A DNA stretch of 64,000 nt. Origin: Isoetes taiwanensis. Lineage: Eukaryota; Streptophyta; Lycopodiopsida; Isoetales; Isoetaceae. The notes under the pieces were generated by a model. It saw only the letters and a list, made by a program, of their open reading frames with translations. It was not told the origin of the DNA and did not search any database. The position numbers were made by a program, and so were the translations under genes. Location: positions 11,593,760-11,657,759 of the forward strand of contig JAJEKV010000021.1 in the NCBI GenBank assembly GCA_021234155.1, in the 5' to 3' direction. This document shows, one piece after another, positions 1 through 12,080 of the stretch (its first letter is position 1; each line of letters starts with the position of its first letter).

Positions 1-1920
1 GGTGGCTGAAAGAGAGTTATCAAAAGATGTTGTTAGAGATGAGAAATAGTCAGAGAAAGCCCGCATCATGCCGGTGATACCTGCAGCCAAGAGATGCGTA
101 CCTATCAGTAAATGAGAGTTACGATGGAAAGAGCAGCCGGGTCAAATGAGACAGCTGAAGGAACATAATCAGGTCAATAGGTCAAGTCGGCACACCGTTC
201 GTCAATCCTTCGATTATTTTGTCTTCCCATAGATGATGAGCTGACATTACTGACCCTCAAGATGAAACCCCAAGACCAAAACTTATAGAGTCGGGTACAC
301 TTCGCAATACTGTCAGCGATGGTCTCGCAAAATCTGTTTGCGCCTCTGGCGCATTCTAAATCGGAATCAACGTATTTGATGCTCATCGGGTGCTTCAATT
401 TATCATGCGTCGTCAATATGTGAATTCTTCGTACAGAAAACGTCAAGCGTCAAAACATCAGCAATGGCCTCTGGGGAGCAACAAAGTCAGTAAAGCCCGA
501 CGTAGCTTGATCAGAATAAATATGTACAGATGATGGTGCAAGTCGTGAATAAAAGTCGATAATTAGTCAATGAATTGACGATGTTCATTTGAGAAACGAT
601 TACGCAGGCCGGGTAACATGCTCTAGTTTACACGCAGCATGTCTTTTCGAGTGCCCGTTGTTATGCTGGTCAGTCTTCAATATCATTTCGCTTATCTCTG
701 CCATGTATCTAAAACGGGAATACCGTTGCAGCGTGAACTACCGATTACAGCCGTACGTCGTGGTATCGGTTTTTTAAAAGCATTTTGGAGTTGACCGGGA
801 GCAGCGACTATTTGCTGGCCAGGCGAGTCACCTTTTGTTCTTCTATCTTCAGTGTGTTTACCACATGGTTCAGGTGAAAGCGTCAACATAGCCTCAACGC
901 CCTTCCGTCATTACCATGCCAATACCGGTTCAGCTGATTTCGCGGGTGTTATCATCTTCATTTTCAGAAGGTTTGTTGTAACATGTTCTAAATATTAGTC
1001 ATTGGAGAGGAGCCGGTTGCTGAGTGAAGATGATATGCTGATTTTTCAGAGTGTTGAGAATGAGCCCATCTGCGATTGCTTGTATAAATTGGGTGCTTGA
1101 AATCACATTGCAACAAGCAGTAACTGACTCCAGACAACAAGCGTGCATCAAAGAGTGTTCCTAACAGAGGCTACAAGTCTGTTGAAAAGAGTTTACATAC
1201 AACATGCATGCCATGCAAGTGCCAAGGCATGCATATACAAGATGCACAAATAGATATCCCACAAATGCAAGACGGCATGACAGAACAAGCAGATGAAGGA
1301 AGGAGGAGGAGGAGGAGGAGGAGGAGGAGGGAGGGGAGGGGAGGGCGAGCGCCCAGCCATGAGACTATGATGGAGGAATATAATGAAGAACAGCCACAGA
1401 GGCAGCCCCACACCAGGATGAAACTCCTTGTGGTAGGCGCCACTGGCTGGGGCCGCAGCCGCAGGACTAAGGAGACTTTCGCGTAATGACGCAGACGCAA
1501 ACATTTTCCGGGCGGCCGAAGAATTAATGAATGTTAATGCCGATGCATATCGGCCTTCACCATCGCCGATGCCGACGCCCACCGCACCGCTCACCGAAGA
1601 TGACCCCTGCGCTCAGTGACGCTTCGGAGATGCGCCAAATAACGGTAGTCATACCGTTTACGATATTAACCGCTGTGGTAAAGTTCGCTTGGGCTTGCAG
1701 AAAGCGGGTGCATTCCGCCGTAAAGAAAGCCGCCAGCTCAGTCGCCGTGAGCACCGCCATACGTTGATAGTTATGGGCTCCAATCATCTTCCTACACGCT
1801 TCCGCCACGCTGTGTTTCGTGCCAATGTCGTGCCCGGAGGAAGGAAGCAGCACCACTAAGCGGAAATGCATGCCATACGACGCAGGCGTCAAATGCCATA
1901 CGTTAGGTACCCTCCTAGGG
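1..1920. other. unassigned G+C-richer stretch, no gene recognised
   Basis: No open frame here resembles a family I know and none has an exon-intron look. The base texture (many CCGG, GCCG and CGAT words) differs from the AT-rich DNA after 9,450. A (GGA)n microsatellite lies at 1,296-1,346 and creates spurious poly-Arg and poly-Pro frames on both strands. Toward the right edge (about 1,800-1,930, minus strand) the sequence may already belong to the decayed LINE described next. Confidence 0.4.
1296..1346. repeat. (GGA)n microsatellite
   Basis: About ten perfect AGG triplets followed by GAGGGG runs, read directly from the sequence. Confidence 0.95.
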
Positions 1921-2290
1921 GTCAGATAAGAAAGTTTTCGCATTTCTTTATGCTCCCAAGTACCTTGCTAACCGCCGGGCTCCCCTGCATTCCTACCCCA
2001 TACAAAGAATACCGGGTTCCACGAAGTTTCTAATGTGTGCTTTTGCGGCTCAATCGCAGTAGATCTATTTCAGAATTTATTTCAGACAGACATGTATTTC
2101 CATCCGACTTTTCTACATACTATCCCATAGCATGTTAGCAGAGAAATCGATTCTCAGATACTTAAAGGTCCTTACAATCTCCATCTCTTGTCCTCTCGTA
2201 ATAGAAGTCTAGATATCATGCCGCTGCTATTAAAATTGGCAACAACTTGTTTTTCGCCGGGTTGATCGCCATTCCTGCCATACTTAACGA
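1921..2290 (-). pseudogene. decayed LINE reverse-transcriptase fragment
   Basis: Read on the minus strand with frame changes, this tract gives pieces typical of the C-terminal half of a plant LINE reverse transcriptase. About 2,290-2,140 shows GMAINPAKNKLLPI, then a stretch ending in EIVRTFKYLRIDF (the NPxKTK and FKYLGI region of the RT thumb). About 2,010-1,930 shows LYGVGMQGSPAVSKV, corresponding to the LLYGVEVWG box of other LINEs in this window. Several frame changes and stops make it dead. A related fragment in opposite orientation lies at 18,684-18,885. The family assignment is inference from these motifs. Confidence 0.55.
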
Positions 2291-2466
2291 TCGGAGAGCA
2301 TCCAAATGTTCTCGCATCTATGATGAATATTGTAAGCTCATAACGCTTCCTAGGGCATTATCATGAAGGCTCATAACACCTCTCCGAGCAGGTGTTAAGG
2401 AACGCTCGCCTCAAGGTTATCGGGAATAATGGAAGAATGGCTTCGCCAAGACGCCGGTTACTTTGG

Positions 2467-2550
2467 CCATGGCCATATTGCCCGAGTAATTCCTATTCCC
2501 ACTGTTTCTCATTTTGCCATGCACATTGCCCGAGAATTTTATTCCCATTA
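2467..2550. repeat. 45-bp direct repeat beside foldback element A
   Basis: GCCATGGCCATATTGCCCGA (2,468) recurs as GCCATGCACATTGCCCGA (about 2,516), each followed by AATTCCTATTCCCA-like sequence. A third copy lies at 18,526 near foldback element B, so this belongs to the same repeat landscape. Confidence 0.7.
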
Positions 2551-2595
2551 ACGCCCCACTGCATGCGACTACCCCAAATAACGATGCAATTATTC

Positions 2596-3827
2596 ACATT
2601 TTCCGGGGCGTTCTATTCCAGTAATAATGTATAGAAAAAATGGATGGGATTCCATTCTCAAGCTATGCGATGGGGTTCACGACGCATCGCGGAGGTACAC
2701 CTCGCAGTGGGAATGGAGGACTCATCTCCACAAAATTGAAAAAAAGGAGGCGCTTTTTGCATCCAATGGGGTTTTTGAGTTTTGTATGATTTGAGGAAGA
2801 GTTCTGAAGCGATCCAACGTGAGTTACCGCCCAAGGTCTGAAAATAGAGTTTACAGAAGCTTATAGTTCTTTAAAAACAAAGTTTCCATCGCTTTTCGCA
2901 AATATCCCTTAGAAATTGTTTGTGCAGCCATAGGAGGCTCAATGATCGAAGCGGGCAAAGATGAGATGCCTCATAGGTCTCGCCTTCTAAGAGGGCTAAG
3001 AAGGAAAATGCCATGCACCTAAGGAAGATAACAAGAACATCTCGGTGAAGAGGAAGTCACCATGAATTCATGGTTTAAGAACATATCCCGGTACCCAAAA
3101 CTCGATAGTTTAAGAGTTTTTGCCGTGATATGGTGTAGATATGGTTCTCGATCATGAATCTTCTTCGCCGATTCATCTCGTGACTCCAGCCCAAATTTCT
3201 CTCTCTATACAAACTCTCAACTCCGGAGGGCAGAGTTTATAACACCATATCTCGAACCCCTAACCCTCGGGCCGCTATTCACACCATATCCGCAAAACTC
3301 TAAAACTATGCAGGTAGTTTTTGGGGTATGGGATATGTTCTTCCTCGAAGCCATGAATTACGGTAGCTTCATCGCAAAGACGAGCCTTTTCGGTATCTTT
3401 CCTGCGCATGGCATTTTTCCTTTCTTAGCCCTTCTTAGAAGGAGCAGGACTCATCGAAAGGCATTCATTCGCCCTTTCGGTCTCGAGAGTCTTCATGGTC
3501 GGTAGAGATGGCAGATATTTGCAAAACGATAAACTTTGCTTAAACATCCATAGTCCTCAGAATATTAAATGGCCTTCGAATGTATACCCTAAATCAAGCG
3601 ATTCGGCAAGAACTCTCCTCAAACATGTGTCCAAAACCTTCATTACTGCGAAAACCGCTTCTCCCCTTTTCAATTTGTGGGGAATGGAGGTTGCCTCCAT
3701 TCAAAGCTTTGCGTAAGCTTCATCATCGCTGGTCACGGACCTTTCCATCCGCTAAAACAGTGAATGAACTTCAACTCATTTTCCCATACATTATCGAATG
3801 GGAACACTTCGAAAATGCGACACTGCG
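2596..3827. mobile_element. foldback (long inverted repeat) element A
   Basis: The left half (2,596-3,145) is the imperfect reverse complement of the right half (about 3,255-3,827), leaving a loop of only about 100 bp. Matching landmarks: outer ends ATAATGTATAGAAAAAATGG (2,621) against CATTTTCCCATACATTAT (3,778); CTCCACAAAATTG (2,727) against CAATTTGTGGGGAATGGAGG (3,671); GAAAATGCCATGCACCTAAG (3,003) against GCGCATGGCATTTTTCC (3,405); CATGAATTCATGG (3,061) against CCATGAATTACGG (3,350). No transposase is encoded. A diverged relative lies at 17,165-18,280. Such long inverted repeats are typical of foldback or MULE-like non-autonomous DNA elements; the superfamily is not determined. Confidence 0.7.
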
Positions 3828-3829
3828 GT

Positions 3830-6800
3830 CGTTATTTATGGTCGGGCATCGTGAATTAAAGCAATGGTCGGTGCCGTTAATCATTATAGAAGGTGCTTTT
3901 AATACTCCTTAGCAAACCCCGTTTACAGCGTTTTTTAGCATACTTGGCATATGTTAAAATATCCCGTACAAAGCAGCTTCAGTCGGGCTTATCGCTGTTG
4001 TTAAGTTCGCGTCAGCGTCGCAACACAGATTACGTTCTATCCGTAAAAAACCGGTTGTTGTTCGGGAAGCCGTTTGTCAAGCCAATCCAGGTTCAACAAG
4101 AAAAGCGTGCTGCTCGAAGAGCTGACGGTGGCACGCGCTTTAACCGCTGCCTTCTCGCCTATAACGGGTTCAGAATAGTATCAATTTCATAATGGGTACT
4201 GAATGGTAGATTTAGCACTAGCCTGTCGCCGTGACCGGGTGAAAGCTGTTATCGGGCAGCTTAGGTATCATGAAGCTTTGGTCACCGTTTCGGCGTTGTT
4301 TCTGTCGCCGAAGCAGAAGTTACGGTTGTTACGCCACACAAACGGCGTTCAACATTGCCATTTTCTCAAATACTAGCATCGACCCGGTGACTGAGGCTCT
4401 CGAAACACACGTCTTCATTGCCTTTCGCGTCCCTATCTTCGCCATTGCCAAGTTTAGCCGGTTGACGAAAGCACTTCGAATCATGAAGATAACCCAAAAA
4501 CACTCTGACGATGCACGCCATCACAGCCGTTTCATCGGCAGTGTCGCAAACGCTCCGTCGTCTCAATAACGTTATGCCGACCGTTCCATCCTTCCGAAAC
4601 AGCACCGCATGTTTGTTATGCAGCCTGCATGCCCGTATCATCGCCGTACCGATTTACCAGTCGCATCATAAGCAAAATGACTGCTCATAGCATGATTGCT
4701 TACGATATGATATTGCCAGAAGCCGCTGGTCGCTGTGCAGCAGAAGATAAACATATTCGCCGCAGGCGTGCTTGCATGCCGTTTTGCCATTGTTCAGGCC
4801 AGTGAACTCGTGCCTACAAAGCTCCATGTTATAGCCAGAATAAGCGTCGGTTTTATGTTTCTATAGATATTTGATCTCTACATCTACTATCTCGCCATTT
4901 TACCCGTAAGACCCAGGGCAACCCCTTCCACCTGTTGTCGATTCGGTCGCATGAATATGCGCGAAATATCTTCGTACTTTTCATACCCGCAGACTGACCT
5001 CTGCCAGCCATATTGGGAGAATGCTGACCGAAGATTTTTGATGCCCATCGCAGCGGCGCGGCATTTCGGCGCCGGTTTCGAGCCACCGCATTTAGCGGTT
5101 AAGTCGCTTTGGCCGTTTTGCTGTTAGATTCTTACTTTGGTGACATGATAACGCCATGCCGCCATTCAGCCTTTTACGAAGCAAACAGGCAGGAGATGGA
5201 CGGCAGCTTCGGGCTCTCATCTCTTTCGCGGTAATTGTCGCCGCCTGAAAAACAGGTACGCGAGCGTTACGCATGCACGCATTGTGCAGGTGTTATCAGG
5301 AATGCACAGTAGTATTGTCGCCGGAATCCGACAAACGAAGGCAAAGCCGAATAGATTGTGCGCTTGGGCGTGAAAGCAGTGAGGATAAGCGAGTCACGAG
5401 GCCATACATGAGCATCACCGAACGAGCTCAAAGAACATCCGATATTTTGAAAGGCAGTGAGGATTAACGAATAGCCGCCGGCTTCAAGTCGACGCCTTTC
5501 TATATCGATACCTGCCGAGCGTTTGAATGCCGATGAACGCTCAACCAGGCCCAAACGGTTGGGCGAGTGATGATTAAGTCGTGCCTGTAACTACCGCGTC
5601 GATTGCCGGAGGCGTAGATACCAAAACGTAGCGTTGCAGCCATTCTCGACCATTATTATTGGCAAAGCCGAAATAACAGAACAGCCTGTTGCACCGTTGA
5701 GAAGTTGTGTGAATGTAATAGGCGTGGTGATGTGAGGCATGTTCGTTTGGACAACATGCCATGCGCAGGTTTGGTGAAATAAATGAAGCCATATATTGTG
5801 CGGGCTTATCTAGGCGTTATTTTCAGATAAAAACATTAGCGTCGCTGATGATGGAGCTGAAGATCGGCACATTGAATCTCTCACATCAAAACCATAAACT
5901 GGCGAGTACAGAGGCCCCAAGCCTGGCCTAGCTATGCAGTGGTAGTTTGGCAAAGGAAGCCAGTGCTGGCGATTTGTCATCATCGCTGAACCGTTCGTAG
6001 CAGTGCATGAATGGCGAAATGCACTGGGGTCAATGCGACAAAGGATGGTAGTTTCGCCAGCCCGCAGCCAAATGCCCGCGCAAGTGAAGCTTGAGATTTG
6101 TCCGCATGTTGAACAGTAGTTACTTGTGGCGCTCGGTTTGCTGAACTCAGTGAATGTTATGAAAGCATGCTGTCGCGCCTTCCTGGCGATTTCAGACGCG
6201 TGCTGCTTAGAGCATTTTGAACACAGATTTGGGGAGTAGGGATGGCTTCCCGCCCCAAGGACACCGCCGCGACAAATGTAAAGAAGCAAAGGAATGTTCA
6301 ATACAACACTCGTGATTGGTCGGCATGGCCGGTCTACCAAGAAGTATCGTAATTCAACCAAAAAGTGACCGCATTGGTGAACATCCCACGGTATTAAACA
6401 ATGCAAGCCGAATTTACTGGGTAAACGTTACGCCAGTATAGAGATGTAAATCGGAAAGAATAGCTTCAAGTTGCCTGGCATCATCAGTACCATTCAACTT
6501 GTTCATTTGCTTCTGTGAGATGGTTGGGGCTTCCGCTGGGCCACTGGCGAAAGACCAGGCTGCATTCATTGCCGCCGCTCATCAACGCGATCTTCGCACG
6601 AGCGAATAGTTCTTCATTGGCAGTCATGCCAACAGCCGGGCCAGGATTCGCCTTCATCACTCTAATCGCCAGCTATTGATTCGTGAATCGGCATCGGGTT
6701 ACCTAGAAGGTCAGCTGCCGCTAGATCATACCGTTTACAAGCTAAAAACTCTTCATGAGTGGAGCCGAAGCTTTGATCACAAGAGAAGCGTCGGAACAGG

Positions 6801-9450
6801 AATAAAGCGCTGAACCACCTTTCAAAAGCCATCGGTGACAACGCAGTGCCAGTTGATCTCATAGGAACTAATCATCCTCAGATGGCTCGCACGAACGACG
6901 ACCCTCTATGTTCAATTTCCTAAAAGAAGACTAGAAGACGAGGCCCCGCCTTCAGCCAGATTTCAATTTCCTTCTGATTATTGTGAGCATTTCTATACCT
7001 CTCTAACATAGCACATATCATCAAAAAAATGATTTTGCCAGGCTGAATTGAAACAATATTTGCCCGCGAGAAGCTAATACCGTTGTGCTAGTGCCGTTCG
7101 GTTGCCCCATTTCAGGGCATCTGGTGCTTTTGGGGCAGTTTCGCCCTAAAAGAAACGATCGATCAGCCACCTTAAACAGTTAGGCGATCAGCATCGAAAC
7201 TCACGACGCCTGCGGGCAAGATCACGGCAGCGATAACCGCCCTACCGTTCTATTTCACCAGCAGTTTCTGATTCCCAGACTTAATATTACCCAGATGAAT
7301 GCCATATGCCGTCGATAACCGGTATCATTATCGATGGTGAAAGCCATACTCACCAGGTGCCGCAGACAGACAAAACATGCCGTTTGCAGTTGCCGTACAT
7401 TGATATCGCAGACAGCCTGGCGATACCGGGGTCATCGACAAACACACAAATGAAAGTCTTAAACAGAATGACTTCGCAGTAATCAAAAGGTGAGCCATCT
7501 CACCTCTGCCAGAATAATGGAATATCACCTTTTTCCATAATCAACGGTACCGTGCTGTACAGCATTTCAGTGATTCTCATCTTCATGTCGCCAGCTTGCC
7601 ACATTCTATTCTGCCACCTTAAATGTCATCCCGGACACATTTTCCACCTTCTTCTACCCGTTGCCGTTTCTAAATGTTCTTCTGAATCGACCTCTGTTTC
7701 ACGCCTCGCGAAATGCCTTCGTTCAAGGAGCTAATATCCTGATCTCACTATTCTCAGGTGATGATGCTACGCAAGAATTACTGGTTATCAGCGGTGCTGA
7801 TGCCGTTGGCTGGTCATGCCGTATGGGGTCCTCTGGTTTCTGTGTTCGGGTTCCGAGCTGGCACTTTGCAAAATTGGCACGCTTTGTTTAGGCCCGCAGT
7901 CGCGCTCATGCCGTAGCTCATCTTCGCCCATATTTAGAACGCTGACAGTAACGACAACAGCTGAAGCGCAGATGGTCAACGGTAGCCCGGTCCTCATTTC
8001 CTGCACTGGTGAATTTCGGATGTGTAATGTTCGTGAAATTTTTGCCCACAAATCGGCAGAAACGATGATCGCTCCTTTCTTTTTGCAGTACTGCAGACAA
8101 ATAAGCCGCATATTATGCCCCGAAACATGACGCAACGTAACAATCTGGTTAACCACCGCGCCGATTAAAGGCTCCTTCTGGCTGGCATAGCCGAATTTCC
8201 ATAAACGAAACACTGCCGAAACATCATCGGTCTGCTCTAGCAACGTAATTCGGCAGTTACGCTTCCGTTAAAAGCGGCCGCATACATCGGCTCTTTTATC
8301 CGGCGCACAAAGCGGGGATACGCTGGTAAGGCCTGTTCCAAAAGCCAAAAGCAAACAGAAACGCAACAATAGGAAATTCAGCTGGTTACGCATCAGCAAC
8401 GAAACAGCCAGGAATTCATCGCGGTCTGACCAAATGTGAAACTTAAAAAGTCATTGGCCCTCCCTCATACGCTACCGAATTCCATACGTACTTACAGTCT
8501 TCAATACGTCATCAGCAATGGGATCGTTAAATAGTCCCCAGCTTTCCTGAGATATCGTTCTCAGCCCAGCATCGTTCCTGCCGACACCGCAATTAAGGTT
8601 AACTCGTGATTACCGATATCAGACTTCCGACAGTTCAAGACAATATCTATCAAATGAAGGTTGTTGACAAAGAAGCCAACAACAGAATGCCGCACCCAAG
8701 AGGATCTTTCACATCATGTTGCAGTAGATGTTACTTAAGCATCAAAGATTCAAATGATGGGAAGACCACCCAAAGCCGAAGTTCGCCATCGATGTTAACT
8801 AAAGAACGAAGATACAGCCTTTGCACCGCGTCGCCGCCTCACGGAGCTCATGGTCGGGATTTATGGCCGCCCGAATGAACATTGTTGCGCGGGCTTATGC
8901 TATTGGCGGCTTATATGTCAAGTTTGACGCCGCTCCTTAGTGTCGAATAGGCGTTCAAAGAGGCGGGAATATTAGCGGTTACAGCTCTCTGGAATACAGC
9001 TCAGAGCTTCAGTGGTATTTCACCGAAATAGGGGCTCAGATGGAAGCGAGCAATGGGGTCGAAGATGGTGATCTGCATTTTTGCCTGTTACCGGTTCGCA
9101 TTAAGCGGGAGATGGAGTGCAGGATCGCCTACGGTTTGAACAGAGCGAAGAAGAGGGATGCGCATGGCTTCTCTGGACAGAAATATGTTCTTTTCGGGAC
9201 CGGTGGTGCTGCCGCGACTGCTCGAAAACCGGAGAGGAAGCGAACAGCTTCCCCAGTTATCGAAAGCCGCTACTGTTACCGAATGTAGTCGCCGTTATCG
9301 GCATTAAATACCGCCGTCCCAAAGCAGGGCTGGGGCTGGCGGGTTGGCTGTAGGGCTGGAGCATGTAGTAGCCTTTGGTGACAGGGGCTTGGATATAAGC
9401 AAATGATGCTGCGGGGTGTGCAGTACAGTTTTTGCTCTCAGATACAAGAG
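3830..9450. other. unassigned G+C-richer stretch, possibly foreign or decayed
   Basis: About 5.6 kb with the same unusual texture as 1-1,920. No long gene is intact; the longest open frame (5,810-6,406, minus, 198 codons) has no motif I recognise. Two short frames look more protein-like than chance: 7,764-7,916 plus (50 aa, basic start then a hydrophobic core, MLRKNYWLSAVLMPLAGHA, like a bacterial signal peptide) and 6,414-6,569 minus (51 aa, starting MNAAWSFASGPAEAPTIS), the latter continuing a different-frame tract upstream. This would fit decayed bacterial-like coding DNA, but I cannot name a gene and chance is not excluded. No repeats or RNA genes were seen. Confidence 0.35.
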
Positions 9451-10745
9451 AAACTAATACATGCACTTCTTTTGTAATTGTGTATATGTGTATATGCTTA
9501 ATTATTATTTCTTATGGATTTTTTTGCGAGGTTGGATCGTCGGCTTGATTCTCAGATATTCATAGAATTGTTCCAAATCCACCTGGATATGAACAACATT
9601 TCGGCCAGAGAAAAACGGATGACAAATCCTATGGTTCAAATCCTATGATCACAAACCATAGCTGCTTTGTTTCCCCAAAGGCTTTCGCCCCTCCTCGAAA
9701 GCAGAATCTTTGCAAGTCTTCGCCACACTAAAGCCACCGAACACAACTCACACCGCTACTCACCGTACATTAGGGCTAAATCGGTTTAATCGCCAACGGT
9801 ACCATACTCAAAGCTGCTTCAATCTCTTTACACCGGGCCTAACTAGATTTAAGCTCATACTCGACTGAATACGTGACATCCACTTCAAAATCTCGCGATA
9901 ACTTAGTAACGCAGCCATTTCAATAACTTAACGCCTCGCATAACCTCGTACGTAGCTCGCCCTTCCATTTCCTGCGGAAGGCGTAGTGCTCTTTCATCCT
10001 CTTTCCACACCGTAGACTCACCGTAATCCCCACTGTAACTGAGCCATGTTTTAACGCCGCCTGCCTCACGGATCCGGCTCTAAAAGCAGCGAAGTATTTA
10101 TTCTTATCTTCCTATCCTCTAAACTATGCACATCCGTATCTTTTCTCCTTCTATTTCCAAACCAGACTGATAAATCACCTATCCCCAAAACACGTAACCA
10201 CTTCCCTACCAACAAGCAAAAATACCGCCCACATACCATTTCGATATACCAAAATTGTACCTCAACCATAGGTGAAATAATCTCCTCAAATACGTGAAAC
10301 AAAATAATTAGAAGTTTATGTATGCTAATATTCCACTCTCTTTGAGCACTTCTATTATTTTCTAGAAACCAAGCATCGGCCAACATATAGCCATATACCC
10401 TCTACCTTTTGTATGTCCATTCAGGGCAGCCGATCGTGCGAGAACATCCTGGCCATGGAAGAGCTCCAAGAAGAATTGGATGGAGGCTGCTCCAGGTAGC
10501 GACTGCTGTTACAGTGCTCGCCTCAAACATGTCCGTAAGTTCTTGTTAAGCCCTCGAACAGCAATGACGACATTTCTCAACAGGCCGCTTTCCTTCAGTT
10601 TTTAGACCTGAGTACTAAAATGGAGCATCGTACTTACTTATTTTATGATGTAAAAGAGAATCCATGTGGGAGTCAGAAAGCTCTGATTTTTGACATTCTG
10701 TTTTCTAGTTTGTTGCTTTCAGCTGGTGATCAAAGCAAGCCTTCA
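9451..10745. other. AT-rich intergenic DNA, nothing recognised
   Basis: Composition changes sharply at about 9,450 to AT-rich, plant-like intergenic sequence. The 106-codon minus frame at 10,066-10,386 has no recognisable domain and is likely chance. Confidence 0.5.
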
Positions 10746-12080
10746 GGTTGGTAGATGTGTATGCTTGAAACCGTCAGGAATCCTTTACAGCTTTTGCATC
10801 AGTATCCCAGAGTGCCACCCAATTTGCAGTTGATATCAACAAAAGGGTTAGATGCCTAAGGTGACAGGCAAAATCGTCTCTTATCCTCGTAAGGAAAGCT
10901 GAGGACCTATCCAACAGTCCAATGTTGGTGGCTATCTGTGAGGTATGTACGTACTATCAATTCAAGTATATAGCTTATATAGGGAGGGCCAATGGCTTTT
11001 TAAGTTCCTTTTGTGCTACAATTAGATTGCGCGATGAATTCCACAAACTGTTTGTTGCTTGATACAGGCAGCATTAGACATTGTGCCTGGATTTGAATTT
11101 CCTGAAGGTGATTGCAGTTTCTTGCTTACTCTGGCGCCGCTTTGATGCTACAGGAAAGCGAGATGCCTCATCATGTAGCTATTGTCATGTTTCCATTGCT
11201 TCTATAGGTACAGTACTACTGCTTTATGCATGGATTAAAATTGATACTTACTTGCTAACACCCTGTATATTATATACAGCCACCGCTTTGGAAGATGTGC
11301 ATGGCTGCAGGAGTCTAAGACATTTACTTCTGAGCAAGATGTATACGGCTCTAAGGAGGTACAGTGTTTCGCTTATAGAATCCAATATATAATCATTAGA
11401 AGGGTACTATTATCTTTGCTTTTGAGATTAGTTCATAAGATTGTTGTCAAACAAATTTTACCTCAGGAACTTAAATATGCAGCTTATTTGTCTCTGAGGC
11501 TTCTGCAAAGAGGAGTTTATCATGTTCCATTCTGCCCATTTGTAGGGCAAAAATATGTTCTGAAGACATTACACACATCAAAGAATTCCTGAATCTCAAA
11601 TTCACCTAAGGAAGAAATGCTAGACTTTTGTTCTGAAGGTTGGTTATCTGCACTCTTTGTTGTCATTGCAATAACATTTCTAAATATAGACGCTGAAGAT
11701 GAGCCTGTGCATCGGCACTGACTGCAGAATTCCATCATTGCATTCAGTTTGCAAAAGTGCTTGAGACTCAGATGCATGTGAAGGGATTATTGAACCTAGG
11801 AAATTAGAGGTTATACAGCCTGGTATGTTAGTAACTTTAAGAACATCAACTGCTGAGGAATGTGAAATAGTTGATCTTGCATGCCTACATCGGTATAATC
11901 GGGATGTATAGAAGTCAAGATAGTGGAATAAAGATGGAGGATATTCGCCCATATAAAAGTACTAGTCAAGTGAGTATGTTGAATAGAGGTCCCAGTTCCC
12001 AGAGTATTACTTGCCTAGAAGGTACCAAGTACACAAACAAGGTGCTGAGGAAGGTGGAAAGATGGTCATGATTTCAAGGA
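10746..12080 (+). pseudogene. decayed plant gene with exon-like pieces, product unknown
   Basis: Several short plus-strand tracts read like real protein, but in different frames and separated by intron-like DNA. They are AALDIVPGFEFPEGDC near 11,070 after an acceptor-like ATACAG; HRFGRCAWLQESKTF near 11,285 ending at an AAGGAG|GTACAG donor; ELKYAAYLSLRLLQRG near 11,467 after CTCAG; EPRKLEVIQPGMLVTLRTS near 11,800; and MEDIRPYKSTSQVSMLNRG near 11,934. In-frame stops and frame breaks occur between and within them, so the locus appears non-functional unless the introns differ from my guess. I do not recognise the family. Confidence 0.35.

Noticed and set aside
1171-1594. Poly-Arg and poly-Pro/Leu frames
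   Set aside because: Shadows of the (GGA)n microsatellite.
5810-6406. 198-codon minus-strand frame as a gene
   Set aside because: Longest frame of the first 9 kb, but no motif, and other frames and strands across it look equally protein-like; chance cannot be excluded.
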